Of a DNA stretch of 64,000 nt, positions 55,373 through 64,000 are shown in pieces. The translations under genes were made by a program, and so were the position numbers. Positions within the stretch are counted from its first letter, which is position 1, and each line of letters begins with the position of its first letter. This DNA comes from Paenibacillus sp. PCH8 (GTDB taxonomy: Bacteria; Bacillota; Bacilli; Paenibacillales; Paenibacillaceae): the NCBI RefSeq assembly GCF_002968835.1, contig NZ_PKQK01000003.1, forward strand, positions 917,718 to 981,717, in the 5' to 3' direction. The notes beneath the pieces were generated by a model. The model saw only the letters and a program-made list of their open reading frames with translations. It was not told the DNA's origin and did no database searches.

Positions 55373-55855
55373 TTACCGCTTCCTTTGGAGATTTAACTCC
55401 AAAATCTCGCCGGGCAGGCCATCGTAATCGCCTGTCCAGGTGGATTCAAAGTTCTGTCTGAGCAATATTTGACGAGAAGCTGCGTTGGATGGATCAATGA
55501 CAGCGTAGAGTACTCCAATCCCTGCCGCTTGAGCCTGTATAATTAAACGAGACGCGATCGATGTGCCCTGACCTTTGCCCCAATGTTCAGGCAAGATCAT
55601 GTAACCTATTTCAGCCCGAGTCGGATCAGCCTCATCTGGGACCAACTTGGCGTATGCCACACCGGCATGACCCTCGCTAGATACCCGATAATGCCCACAA
55701 GCGGAGTTCATATTATAATCCAGCATGGATTCGAATTGGGTTCTCGCCTCCTGCTCGGGAATTTCACGTTCCGTAATTTGTTTCATCACTTCCATATTGG
55801 AAACCAGCGAATAATAATGCTCAAAATCAGGTTCTGTGTATTTAACAAAGTTCAT
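55373..55855 (-). CDS. GNAT-family N-acetyltransferase
   Basis: 160 residues. AGVAYAKLVPD, AEIGYMILPEHWGKGQGTSI (acetyl-CoA motif Q/R-x2-G-x-G as GKGQGTS) and VIDPSNAASRQILLRQNFES form the GNAT fold. The substrate is unknown; the shape is like ribosomal-protein or small-molecule acetyltransferases of the RimJ group. AGGAGG lies close to the ATG. It stands alone, 135 nt after glsA start, and 315 nt from the next gene. Confidence 0.85.
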   Translation of the reverse strand: MNFVKYTEPDFEHYYSLVSNMEVMKQITEREIPEQEARTQFESMLDYNMNSACGHYRVSSEGHAGVAYAKLVPDEADPTRAEIGYMILPEHWGKGQGTSIASRLIIQAQAAGIGVLYAVIDPSNAASRQILLRQNFESTWTGDYDGLPGEILELNLQRKR

Positions 55856-56017
55856 GAACTTCCTCCTCTGGATACATCACTTGGTCTTGACCTTCTTGGA
55901 TTCACCTAGAGTATAACAGAAGCGAATGATGGAATGCACATAAGCGAGCCATGCTTGCTGGCAGCCTGATAGTAGAATTTTCCTACAGGCCAACCATATG
56001 GCACTCTTAATAGATAC

Positions 56018-56043
56018 CAAAAAACGGCCTCATTTGGAGACCG
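56018..56043 (-). terminator. Terminator of the OFA transporter gene
   Basis: On the minus strand CGGTCTC-CAAAT-GAGGCCG forms a 7-bp stem (one G-T pair) followed by TTTTTT. The rest of 55856-56170 shows no gene. Confidence 0.8.
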
Positions 56044-56170
56044 CTTGATTTTACCTTATCTAATATGAAGAATTAGTTTGAAAGAAATTCCTTGATCCGT
56101 GCTTTACATCCATGCTCGTTATTCTAATATTACATTGTTGTTATTGCCTATGACCGGTTGTTGCACTCGC

Positions 56171-57466
56171 TTAGCTTGTCCGGGATGAAGGGTTAAGATT
56201 CATCTGTTTGTCGGCCGAACGTGCATGACGACCTTGACCCGGAGGTGTAATAATCAGAGCCAGCAACAGAGAGACCGCACAGAGTACAGCAATTACAATA
56301 AAGGTAAGATGGAATCCGCCCAGCAGGGCGCTGATGAATGCTCCGGCCAAAGCACCAAATCCAAATCCCTGATAGATGACACCATAGTTTTTGCTCTGGT
56401 TCTTGAGCCCGAAGTAATCGGCTACAATGGCCGGGAATACGGTAATGTTACCACCGAAGCAGAAGGCAATCGCTGCCACACAGGCGAAGAAGATCCCGAA
56501 GGTCAGTGGAACCAGGCTCAGTGTCATGATGGCTACCGCCGTAACAAGCAACGCTCCGGCAATGACCTTCATCCGTCCTACTTTATCCGACAGCGCACCC
56601 AGAATGATACGTCCTGCTGTGTTAAAGATCGCCACCATGGCGACTGCGTTCGCAGCTGTAGCTACATCAAGACCTGCAAGCTGTACACCGATATCTTTGA
56701 CAATACCGATCAGATACAAACCGCTCATACACGCCGTGAAGAAAATAACGAACAGCATGTAGGCTTCTTTCGTACGCAGCATCTCTTTCACCGTATACTC
56801 CTGACTTACTACTGCTTGCTTTGTTCCTTCTTTGCTTGCCGGAGCCTGTTCACGAACAACCGCTTCCCGGATCAGGAATGATCCTGCAACGACCAGAACC
56901 AGAACGATCATGCCCCAATACATAAATGCCTGAGCAGGACCAACAGCACCAATCAAGGCCGAGTTCACATATTTGAACAATAGACTTCCGGTACCGAAGG
57001 CACCAACCGAGATGCCTGAGATCAGGCCTTTACGCTCCGGGAACCATTTGATCAGATTGGACAACGACGTAATGTACGCCGTACCATCTGCAAAACCAAC
57101 GACGAATCCGGCCAAAATGTACAGCAGCGTTAACGATGAAACTTGGGAACTAAGAATAAGTCCCAGCCCAAGCACAACCCCGGCTACACGGATCAGACGC
57201 TGAAGACCCCAACGTTCCTGTAACCGCCCTGCAAACAATGTAGCAAATGCCAATGCAAAACTGGTAATCGAAAAAGTTATCGCAACCGAACTGACGTCCC
57301 ATCCGAAACGATCAGAGAGCGGTTGGTTAAATAAACTCCAGGTATAGATGGTTCCAAGACCCATTTGTACGATAATCGTCCCAAGTACAATAAGCCAGCG
57401 ATTCATTTTCAGTGATGAAGATGCTGTTGCAGGTGCTGATGAAGCGGATGAAATAGCTGCTTTCAT
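56171..57466 (-). CDS. OFA-family MFS transporter (pyruvate/oxalate/formate-like)
   Basis: 431 residues with 12 membrane segments. The start MNRWLIVLGTIIVQMGLGTI then YTWSLFNQPLSDRFGW, and KWFPERKGLISGISVGAFGT and FGGNITVFPAIVADYFG, are OFA signatures (OxlT, YhjX). AGGGGAG precedes ATG 57466 by 6 nt. E. coli YhjX is a pyruvate transporter controlled by the LytTR-type YpdAB system; here a LytS-LytT pair lies directly upstream in the same direction, suggesting the same logic. Between lytT and this gene is a 120-nt gap, with TCCCCTTT/AAAGGGGA arms that could fold. Confidence 0.85.
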   Translation of the reverse strand: MKAAISSASSAPATASSSLKMNRWLIVLGTIIVQMGLGTIYTWSLFNQPLSDRFGWDVSSVAITFSITSFALAFATLFAGRLQERWGLQRLIRVAGVVLGLGLILSSQVSSLTLLYILAGFVVGFADGTAYITSLSNLIKWFPERKGLISGISVGAFGTGSLLFKYVNSALIGAVGPAQAFMYWGMIVLVLVVAGSFLIREAVVREQAPASKEGTKQAVVSQEYTVKEMLRTKEAYMLFVIFFTACMSGLYLIGIVKDIGVQLAGLDVATAANAVAMVAIFNTAGRIILGALSDKVGRMKVIAGALLVTAVAIMTLSLVPLTFGIFFACVAAIAFCFGGNITVFPAIVADYFGLKNQSKNYGVIYQGFGFGALAGAFISALLGGFHLTFIVIAVLCAVSLLLALIITPPGQGRHARSADKQMNLNPSSRTS

Positions 57467-57586
57467 CGTGATCTCCCCTTTGCCGATGTCATATACATGA
57501 ATGCGTTCACAAGCTAATCATACATGAAAGGGGATTCATTACACCGATTTGAGCATGAGTTGCATCAGATGTGGAATGAAATGCTT

Positions 57587-58402
57587 CTAGATGCGCATGA
57601 GCTGCCTGAATTCTTTGACTTTACCACGACTGACTGGCACTTCAGCCTCCAGATCACGCAGTCGAAGCAGGTACGTATTGTTGAACCAAGGTACAATTTC
57701 ACGGATTTGCGACAGATTGACCACATACGAACGGTGACAGCGAAAGAATGCATCCTGTGGCAATCGGCTGTGAAAATCCGAAATGCTTATCGGCATGGTG
57801 AATTCACCATTCTTGGTGTATACCTTCGTCACTTTCTCTTGCGCCTCCGCATAGTAGATATCTGCCGTGTCCGTAACGATAATATTGTCATTGCGCAGCA
57901 AATTGATTCGTTTGCTCGTTAAATTGTCCGCTTCGTGTGACTGCATGGAAGACGCCGAACGTTCACTGCCTCCTTGCTGCGTAGCAGATCGTGCCTGTCC
58001 ATAATCACTGCCACGTTCCAGTTCCTCTTGTTCACGATCCCGTATGAATGTTATCTCCAGCTTATGAAGCATCGCAGCAATCCGTTTCTCATCATATGGC
58101 TTCAGAATATAGTCGAACGCTTCCAGTTCGAAAGCTTCCGCAGCATGTTCCTTATACGCAGTCGTAAATACGATATAGGGTTTACTTGCAAACTTTCCAA
58201 TATGATGGGCCAGCATCATGCCGTTCAGCGAAGGAATATTAATATCGAGAAAAATAACGTCAACTTCCTGTTCCTGCAAAAATTTCAGAACATCCAGTCC
58301 GTCTTCGAGACGATCCACTACTTCAATCTGACTATGTTCCTGAATTAAATAATTCAGTTCCTCACTTGCCAGAATCTCATCTTCTACAATAAGTGCTCTC
58401 AT
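57587..58402 (-). CDS. lytT: LytTR response regulator
   Basis: 271 residues. Receiver domain with LIVEDEILASEELN, phosphoacceptor Asp in VDVIFLDINIPSLNG and Lys in FDYILKPYDE. A polar linker (about 125-165) leads to a LytTR DNA-binding domain: DIYYAEAQEKVTKVYTKNG, FRCHRSYVVNLSQIREIVPW. It overlaps the kinase stop by 4 nt (ATGA). In B. subtilis LytST responds to pyruvate and controls pftAB. The neighbouring OFA transporter is the likely target here. Confidence 0.9.
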   Translation of the reverse strand: MRALIVEDEILASEELNYLIQEHSQIEVVDRLEDGLDVLKFLQEQEVDVIFLDINIPSLNGMMLAHHIGKFASKPYIVFTTAYKEHAAEAFELEAFDYILKPYDEKRIAAMLHKLEITFIRDREQEELERGSDYGQARSATQQGGSERSASSMQSHEADNLTSKRINLLRNDNIIVTDTADIYYAEAQEKVTKVYTKNGEFTMPISISDFHSRLPQDAFFRCHRSYVVNLSQIREIVPWFNNTYLLRLRDLEAEVPVSRGKVKEFRQLMRI

Positions 58403-60081
58403 TGATTATTCATCACCTTTGTTACGACCTCTCCTTTGGGCACATCAAATAAAATATCCGTTCCTTGCTCCATTCTTGTAATGGTTAATCCTTGTCCATA
58501 GATGAGCTTGACCCGCCGGTGTACATTATATAGCCCAATCTGGTTGCCCGGCATACGGTCATGATAGACCTTCTCGATAATGTCTGCGTCTATGCCTGCT
58601 CCAGTATCACTGACACGAATCCGTACAAATTCAGGGTAATCCTGTACCCGAATTCGAATAGTCCCTGGCCCTTTGACTTTAAGAATGCCATGAATAATCG
58701 CATTTTCGACGAGCGGCTGGATGACCAGGCTTGGAATATGCACAGCAACCTCATCGATCTCATAGATCACGTTCAATCTGCTGCCGAAGCGGGCTTTCTC
58801 AATCTCCACATAATTGCGGACCTGCTCCAACTCCTTGTGAATATCAATTAACTCATCCGATAGCTCCAGATTATATCGCATATACCCGGACAGATTCACA
58901 ATCAACTCGCGTGCACGATCTGGCTTGGTTCGGATCGAAGACGCAATGGCATTCAACGCGTTGAACAGAAAGTGAGGATGGATCGTCGTCTGTAATGCGC
59001 GCAGCTCTGCCTTATTGGCGGCAGCCTTAATCTCCTCTACCCGTGATACCTCCATCTGGGTGGAGATGATCTGCGAGAGACCCACGGCCATCGTTTGCAA
59101 TGGATACGTAATCTTGTACGCTTTGCGATAATAGATTTTGAGCGCACCCGTGATGTCTCCTCGTTCTTTGAGCGGAATAATTAAGAGCGAGTGAATATCC
59201 GGTGTTTTTTCATCAATGACATCATTACTGATCGTAATCTCCCCACTGGATATCGTGCTCTTCGTCATCTCACTAATAATCTCGTTGCCAATATGATATC
59301 GTTCCTCACCAAATCCCACATAGGCCAGTACATTCCTTGTATCTGTAATCGCAACCGCATCGGCTTGAATATCCTCCTGAATAATCCGGCAGATCTTGCG
59401 CAGAGACTCCTCATCGATGGAACGGAAATACGGCAAGGTCTTGTTCGCAATCTCCAGAGCCAGCTTCGCCTGACGAGCTGCAATCATTTCCTTTTCCCCT
59501 TCAACACTCTGCACCAAGAGCACAATCAGTCCAATATTGACCTCACCCAAAATCATGGGCAGCGCAATCTGCGAGACAATATCGGCACCCAGTGGATCGG
59601 GATAGGAAAATAGCAGGATCAATAACATCGTGAGCGCTTCAATGATCATTCCGGCACCGATACCGATGATCCATCGCTTGGGCTTGGGCGTATACTTATG
59701 TATATATCCTGACACCAGACCTGCAAGAATACTTGTGATCAGACACGGAATTGCCGTGACACCGTCCATATCAATCAAGTACCGATGCACCCCGGAGACA
59801 ATCCCCGTAATAATGCCCACAGGGGCTCCGAACAAAATCCCGCCCGACAGGACTGCGATGATCCGTACATTCACCAGCGAACCTTCAACGTTAATGCCTG
59901 TATATGTGCCAAAGATCGCAAAAGCACAGAATAACAAGGTCACAGCCATGTACTCCTGCCATCTTAATTTTCCTTTTTGCAAAATCTGTCTGAACCGTGG
60001 AACCCGCGACAGAAAGAATAAAAATATAATCAGCAGCGCCGCCCGTTCAAATAAACCCAGCAGCATCGTAAACATTTCCAA
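58399..60081 (-). CDS. lytS: LytS-type sensor histidine kinase
   Basis: 560 residues. Residues 1-190 form a 5TMR-LYT sensor (VNVRIIAVLSGGILFGAPVG, GIVSGVHRYLIDMDG). A GAF domain follows (about 220-345), then His kinase with TTIHPHFLFNALNAIASSIR (phosphorylated His) and ATPase boxes PLVENAIIHGIL and VRVSDTGAGID. TTG 60081, 8 nt after AGGAGG, is the likely start. It senses a cytosolic or extracellular carboxylate such as pyruvate by analogy with known LytS; this ligand is inferred. Confidence 0.92.
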   Translation of the reverse strand: MEMFTMLLGLFERAALLIIFLFFLSRVPRFRQILQKGKLRWQEYMAVTLLFCAFAIFGTYTGINVEGSLVNVRIIAVLSGGILFGAPVGIITGIVSGVHRYLIDMDGVTAIPCLITSILAGLVSGYIHKYTPKPKRWIIGIGAGMIIEALTMLLILLFSYPDPLGADIVSQIALPMILGEVNIGLIVLLVQSVEGEKEMIAARQAKLALEIANKTLPYFRSIDEESLRKICRIIQEDIQADAVAITDTRNVLAYVGFGEERYHIGNEIISEMTKSTISSGEITISNDVIDEKTPDIHSLLIIPLKERGDITGALKIYYRKAYKITYPLQTMAVGLSQIISTQMEVSRVEEIKAAANKAELRALQTTIHPHFLFNALNAIASSIRTKPDRARELIVNLSGYMRYNLELSDELIDIHKELEQVRNYVEIEKARFGSRLNVIYEIDEVAVHIPSLVIQPLVENAIIHGILKVKGPGTIRIRVQDYPEFVRIRVSDTGAGIDADIIEKVYHDRMPGNQIGLYNVHRRVKLIYGQGLTITRMEQGTDILFDVPKGEVVTKVMNNQ

Positions 60082-60377
60082 GCCTACTTCCTCCTAAACT
60101 GACCAAAATAATAAAACATGTCTCATTGTAAGGCCATCCCGCCACAACATCTATAAAATTAAGCCTGATTCACACGACTCGTATGCAACAGTTTACCGCT
60201 CACCCTTGAGGAAAGCAAAGTACATCTTGTGAAAATCAAAAAAGGGGCATATGTGAAGGTCAACGATCACCTCATGTTTCCATAAAATTAACAAATCCAG
60301 AAATTCCTATGATATAATTAATTAGTTGTCATGTTATTCCAATTATTCAGAGTTTAATTACAGAAAGGTGTTCATGA

Positions 60378-60644
60378 ATGCTTGCAATTTTACTCCTAGG
60401 TTCATTATTTCTTTTTAGTCTTATATGGCTTACCATTTATTGTGTCTCCAGACGAAGTCAACATCCCGATCGCTCATCGGCAATTGTCCTGCAAATTATT
60501 TTATTTATTTCTATCCTGGTCTTACTTGTGCAAGACTACATACTGAAAGAATCCCCTTACAATAGCATTATCATTGTAGTTTTAATCATAACTTTAATAT
60601 TCATCAGCTCTTTCCAGGATAAAAGCAAGATTACAAAGAGATGA
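60378..60644 (+). CDS. Small membrane protein
   Basis: 88 residues with three hydrophobic segments: LAILLLGSLFLFSLIWLTIY, AIVLQIILFISILVLLVQDY and SIIIVVLIITLIFISSF. There is a basic C-terminus KSKITKR. AGAAAGGTG lies 9 nt upstream, and TATAAT near 60313 is a plausible -10. A terminator follows. I do not recognise a family. Confidence 0.6.
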   Translation: MLAILLLGSLFLFSLIWLTIYCVSRRSQHPDRSSAIVLQIILFISILVLLVQDYILKESPYNSIIIVVLIITLIFISSFQDKSKITKR

Positions 60645-60696
60645 AAAAGCTCAACTAAAACCCTCTTCATCCCTGCTGCTTTTCACCACAAAAAAA

Positions 60697-60739
60697 GGGT
60701 GTTCCATCATGTCATCTACATGACTTAATGGAACACCCC
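60697..60739 (+). terminator. Rho-independent terminator
   Basis: GGGTGTTCCAT and ATGGAACACCCC form a 10-11-bp stem with a loop that folds again (CATGTCATCTACATG); followed by TTCTT and preceded by a run of A. Confidence 0.8.
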
Positions 60740-60802
60740 TTCTTACATTACCACACCAACTTGAGTGTAATTTGGGCATTTCTAAAGTACTTTCGTTTAC
60801 AC

Positions 60803-61012
60803 AATAACGGAGAGGGCAGAACCAATCTGAAGAAGCGAAGCTAAAAGCTTTCTGAAAGAAAGCTACTTCGTAAGCATAAACTCGCCTGAAAGCTTTCTGG
60901 AAGAAAGCTACATCGGAAGCATACGCTATCCTCGGGTTTTACCCTTTAGAAAAGGGAATCAAAAAAAATCCGGGGATAACAGCGATCGAAAGATGGTACT
61001 GCACTCGTAGTG
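60803..61012 (-). repeat. Dispersed hairpin-rich repeat, copy 4 (inverted)
   Basis: Reverse complement of the family: TAACGGAGAGGGCAGAACC, CTGAAGAAGCGAAGC, two AGCTTTCTGA/GAAAGAAAGCT stems, then AAATCCGGGGATAACAGCG. Its orientation is opposite to copies 1-3. Confidence 0.8.
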
Positions 61013-61061
61013 CCCCCGTGTAAACAATCCTCTTTAGCCCACCCAACATTACATCCAAACC

Positions 61062-61349
61062 CTACCTAAACATGCCCCACAGCTTAATCAGATGAAACGT
61101 ATTGTTCGGATCAATCTTCTGCGCAAGCACAAAAGCAACGAACTGCTCCTCCTGCACCGTTGAGAAATTCTCATTCATAATGACTGCCGAAGACTTGACC
61201 AACCTTCTGACCTTGGCCTTATCTTGCAGATCAGACTTGGTCACTCCATCAATCAACTTTTTGACACGCTCTTTGACAGCGGGATTTTTCATCTTTAATT
61301 TGATCCGCTCCACCAGCTGCGGACTAATTCCATATTGTTGGTAACCCAA
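61062..61349 (-). CDS. SpoVIF-like sporulation protein
   Basis: About 95 residues, helical and basic: YGISPQLVERIKLKMKNPAV, VKKLIDGVTKSDLQDKAKVR and the strongly conserved end FVLAQKIDPNNTFHLIKLWG-MFR. This end is what I recall for Paenibacillus proteins annotated as stage VI sporulation protein F, needed for spore-coat assembly. GGGAGG lies upstream; TTG 61349 gives the best spacing (10 nt), with GTG 61361 as an alternative. Single gene. Confidence 0.65.
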   Translation of the reverse strand: MGYQQYGISPQLVERIKLKMKNPAVKERVKKLIDGVTKSDLQDKAKVRRLVKSSAVIMNENFSTVQEEQFVAFVLAQKIDPNNTFHLIKLWGMFR

Positions 61350-61463
61350 AACGTACAGCACCTCCCAAGTAATGAACTCACTTCTTATTCATATGTTGGG
61401 AGGGCTTGTACACTTGTCTTTTTTTACAAAGGTCCATCGAAAAATCAGGTGCCAGAGGCATCC

Positions 61464-63509
61464 TTAGTCAATCAGATCACCCTTGAACACTTGCTGTTGC
61501 TGTAAGAAATCACGCAGAGGTGCATAATCTACAGATGTCCAGAAATCCGTGTCCTCGATCAAATGGGAAACGTCATCTCTAGCCTGTTCCAGCACAGCAA
61601 AGTCTGCAACCATGTCAGCAAGACGGAACTCCGGTAATCCGCTCTGCTTGGTACCAAAGAAATCACCCGGTCCCCGCAGATCCAGATCTCGCCGGGATAC
61701 CTCGAATCCGTCCTCGGTTTCCGTCATGACCTTCATACGCTCCTGTCCAACCTCAGTCTTGGGATCAGCGATGAGTACACAATACGACGCATGGGCCCCA
61801 CGACCAACACGCCCACGAAGCTGATGTAGCTGGGACAGACCGAATCGATCTGCGTCCATAATGACCATTAACGTGGCATTCGGCACATCGACCCCAACCT
61901 CCACAACGGTGGTGGAGACGAGAAGCTGAATATCATTGCTGTAGAAGTCCCGCATCATCTCTTCTTTCTCAGCAGCTGTCATCCGTCCATGTAACAGACC
62001 CACACGATACTTCGGAAAGTTCTGTTGCATCTGCACATGCAGATCAATGGCATTCTGGACATCCAGCTTCTCCGACTCTTCAATGAGCGGACAGATCAGA
62101 TAGGCCTGACGTCCCTGATCCACTTCTCTGGAGATAAAACCAAGTACCCGCTCCATCATATCGTGCTTCACCCAATACGTGGAGATAGGAATTCGACCCT
62201 TCGGACGTTCCGAGATCGTGGATACCTCAATATCTCCAAATGCTGTAATGGCAAGCGTCCGTGGAATGGGGGTAGCTGTCATGGTTAATACATCGGGATT
62301 ATATCCTTTGCGACGCAAAACGCTGCGCTGGTTCACACCAAATCGATGCTGCTCATCGGTCACCACAAGACCCAGATCACGGAAAAATACATCTTCCTGA
62401 ATCAGAGCGTGCGTACCTACTACAATATCAATCATGCCCATTTGCAGCGATGCAATCAGATCTTTGCGTTTGCGGCCATTTACACTGCCCGTTAACAGCC
62501 CTACGGTTACCCCAAACGGTTCAAACAGCTTTTGCAGTGAACGCATATGCTGCTCCGCCAGAATCTCCGTAGGCACCATCAGAGCCCCCTGATAACCGGA
62601 ACGAACTGTCGTATACAGTGCAATCGCCGCAATAACGGTTTTACCCGAGCCTACATCGCCCTGCAATAACCGGTTCATTGCATAGGGCGAACGCATATCG
62701 TGCAGGATTTCAAGCTCCACCTTTTTCTGGGCATCTGTCAATTCGAATGGAAGACTGCGCACGAATTCGCGAATCGTCGTATTATCCGTCGTGTGCACCA
62801 CGCCATCCATCCGATTCCGGTTCAACGCACGGTAAGCCTGCATTTTCAGCTGAAACAAGAACAATTCTTCGTACACCATTCGCTGTCTGGCCTTTTGGCC
62901 TTCCCGGTTGTCTTGTGGACGATGAATACCCGCAATCGCCTGCTTGCGCGGCATCAAACTGTATTTCTTCATCAACGATTGGGGCAGGATCTCGGGAATC
63001 ATATCCCCGTATTGAACCAAACCCTGATTGATCGTTTTGCGCATCCATTGTTGCGTAAGCTTGCCAGTTACCGAATATACCGGTTGTAATGTGCCTGAAC
63101 GCCCGTCACCTTTATCCGGAAACTCCGAGTCCGTGACCGTCATCTGCATGCGCTTTTGTTCCCATTTCCCTGTGATCACAATCTCACGATTGGGCGTAAG
63201 CTGTTCTTTAAGAAAATGTCGATTGAACCAGGTCGCTGTAATCATCCATTCTTCCGTCATGATCTTACAAGTGAGACGGGACTTTTTGCCGTAACGTTGT
63301 AATACAGGAATACCCATCACCTGGCCCTGGACCGTGATCTTGTCTCCATCCTTCACTTCACTGAGCGAACGGAGACGATAATCCTCATAACGGAACGGAT
63401 AATATTCAAGCAGGTCTTTAACAGTAGAGATGCCAAAGGCGTGAAGCTCTCCCTCTTTGAGAGCACTCACGCCGTTAATTTGCTTAACTGATATTTCTTC
63501 CAATTTCAT
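61464..63509 (-). CDS. recG: ATP-dependent DNA helicase RecG
   Basis: 681 residues. Wedge domain with DGDKITVQGQVMGIPVLQRY, helicase motifs LLQGDVGSGKTVIAAIALYT (I), VVTDEQHRFGVNQR (II, DEQH), MTATPIPRTLAITAFGD (III), QAYLICPLIEESEKLD and LRGRVGRGAHASYCVLIADP (VI). It reverses stalled forks and processes recombination intermediates. GAGGG lies 8 nt before ATG 63509, which is preferred to the open frame reaching 63590. It starts 10 nt after the degV stop, so the two are co-transcribed. Confidence 0.95.
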   Translation of the reverse strand: MKLEEISVKQINGVSALKEGELHAFGISTVKDLLEYYPFRYEDYRLRSLSEVKDGDKITVQGQVMGIPVLQRYGKKSRLTCKIMTEEWMITATWFNRHFLKEQLTPNREIVITGKWEQKRMQMTVTDSEFPDKGDGRSGTLQPVYSVTGKLTQQWMRKTINQGLVQYGDMIPEILPQSLMKKYSLMPRKQAIAGIHRPQDNREGQKARQRMVYEELFLFQLKMQAYRALNRNRMDGVVHTTDNTTIREFVRSLPFELTDAQKKVELEILHDMRSPYAMNRLLQGDVGSGKTVIAAIALYTTVRSGYQGALMVPTEILAEQHMRSLQKLFEPFGVTVGLLTGSVNGRKRKDLIASLQMGMIDIVVGTHALIQEDVFFRDLGLVVTDEQHRFGVNQRSVLRRKGYNPDVLTMTATPIPRTLAITAFGDIEVSTISERPKGRIPISTYWVKHDMMERVLGFISREVDQGRQAYLICPLIEESEKLDVQNAIDLHVQMQQNFPKYRVGLLHGRMTAAEKEEMMRDFYSNDIQLLVSTTVVEVGVDVPNATLMVIMDADRFGLSQLHQLRGRVGRGAHASYCVLIADPKTEVGQERMKVMTETEDGFEVSRRDLDLRGPGDFFGTKQSGLPEFRLADMVADFAVLEQARDDVSHLIEDTDFWTSVDYAPLRDFLQQQQVFKGDLID

Positions 63510-63519
63510 GTCTAATCCC

Positions 63520-64000
63520 TCATTCCGGAACAGGCCACATAAAGATCGCAATGACACCAGGTCCAACATGACTGCCAACAACGGCTCCAATATTGGTATA
63601 AATCACTTCATTCAGTGTAAAATGACCTCGCAGCTGCTCTGCACAAGCAATTGCTGATTCCGGGTCCACGGTATGACCTACCGCCAGGTTAACCCGTTTG
63701 CCTGCAAGATCCTTCTGAAACAGCTCAATAATACGTGCCATTGCTTTTTTATGACCTCTGACTTTCTCAACTGCGTAGATAACGCCTTCTTCATCAATAG
63801 ACAGGATCGGCTTAATGTTAAGCAGGGTTCCCAAGATGGCCGAAGCTCTGCCAATCCGACCGCCCTTGTGCAGATACTCAAGCGTATCTACGAGAAAGAA
63901 CAACTTGCGAGATTGCTGCATCCCTTCAATGGCAGCAGCAATCTCGGCTGCTGACTTCCCCTGTTCGGCAAGTTCAGCAGCCTGTACCACCATTAGACCA
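63520..64000 (-). CDS. DegV-family fatty-acid-binding protein, partial
   Basis: C-terminal 159 codons; the 5' end lies beyond the right edge. GLMVVQAAELAEQGKSAAEI, FFLVDTLEYLHKGGRIGRAS, NIKPILSIDEEGVI and the terminal IGAVVGSHVGPGVIAIF are the DegV/FakB signature, proteins that hold a fatty acid for the FakA kinase. The degV-recG neighbourhood is common in Paenibacillus. Confidence 0.9.
   Translation of the reverse strand, partial: GLMVVQAAELAEQGKSAAEIAAAIEGMQQSRKLFFLVDTLEYLHKGGRIGRASAILGTLLNIKPILSIDEEGVIYAVEKVRGHKKAMARIIELFQKDLAGKRVNLAVGHTVDPESAIACAEQLRGHFTLNEVIYTNIGAVVGSHVGPGVIAIFMWPVPE

Noticed and set aside
57467..57586. TCCCCTTT/AAAGGGGA arms between lytT and the OFA gene
   Set aside because: The loop of about 50 nt and lack of a U-tract make a terminator unlikely; left as a possible RNA fold only.
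1..64000. CRISPR arrays, tRNA and rRNA genes
   Set aside because: No regularly spaced direct repeats and no cloverleaf or rRNA sequence were recognised by eye.

Overview
The window reads as chromosome of a Gram-positive, spore-forming, plant- or soil-associated member of the Paenibacillaceae, most likely Paenibacillus. The grounds are strong AAGGAGG-type ribosome sites, an S-layer-homology (SLH) surface protein, a family PL9 pectate lyase under a cre-like box, SleB- and SpoVIF-like sporulation proteins, LexA-type GAAC-N4-GTTC boxes, a LytS/LytT pair and a degV-recG pair. Species is not resolvable from the sequence alone.

Layout. 0-16.6 kb is mostly single genes: an Amj-like lipid II flippase (cut by the window edge), a YdaT-like stress protein, a YitT-type membrane protein, a two-gene operon with a TIR-like/GAF-like protein (2.8-4.0 kb), a secreted seven-repeat propeller SLH protein, a LexA-box-preceded orphan gene, cysteine synthase, a DinG-like Fe-S helicase, a catalase gene with two frameshifts, the pectate lyase and a DUF6809 protein. 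16.8-34 kb is accessory. It starts with a dead IS30-family element. Next is a strikingly AT-rich four-gene operon encoding a kleisin-like, a kite-like and an SMC-like protein (as in Wadjet JetA/B/C) plus a protein kinase in place of the usual JetD nuclease. Then follow a WXG100-type polymorphic toxin with its likely immunity gene, decayed copies of neighbouring genes (yaaA, the 3' end of the sleB-like gene, a 60-codon gene), a DUF4879 secreted protein and an SPFH protein coupled to a 52-residue membrane peptide.

34-64 kb returns to ordinary chromosome: a SleB-like hydrolase, an MFS permease, a sugar-type ABC importer, an SsuD-like monooxygenase, an AraC regulator, a six-gene exopolysaccharide operon read leftward (51.6 to 43.2 kb), a LexA-box-preceded Y-family polymerase/YolD pair, glutaminase, a GNAT acetyltransferase, a LytS-LytT-OFA transporter set resembling pyruvate-sensing systems, a SpoVIF-like protein, recG and degV.

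Two window-wide patterns stand out. A hairpin-rich dispersed repeat of about 170-220 bp occurs four times (40.1, 41.7, 46.5 and, inverted, 60.8 kb). Four frameshifts in three otherwise intact genes each look like loss of one base in a short G/C run, which suggests sequence error rather than gene decay. The strongest candidate for an undescribed system is the SMC-kleisin-kite-kinase operon at 18.1-24.7 kb; the TIR-GAF operon at 2.8 kb is second.
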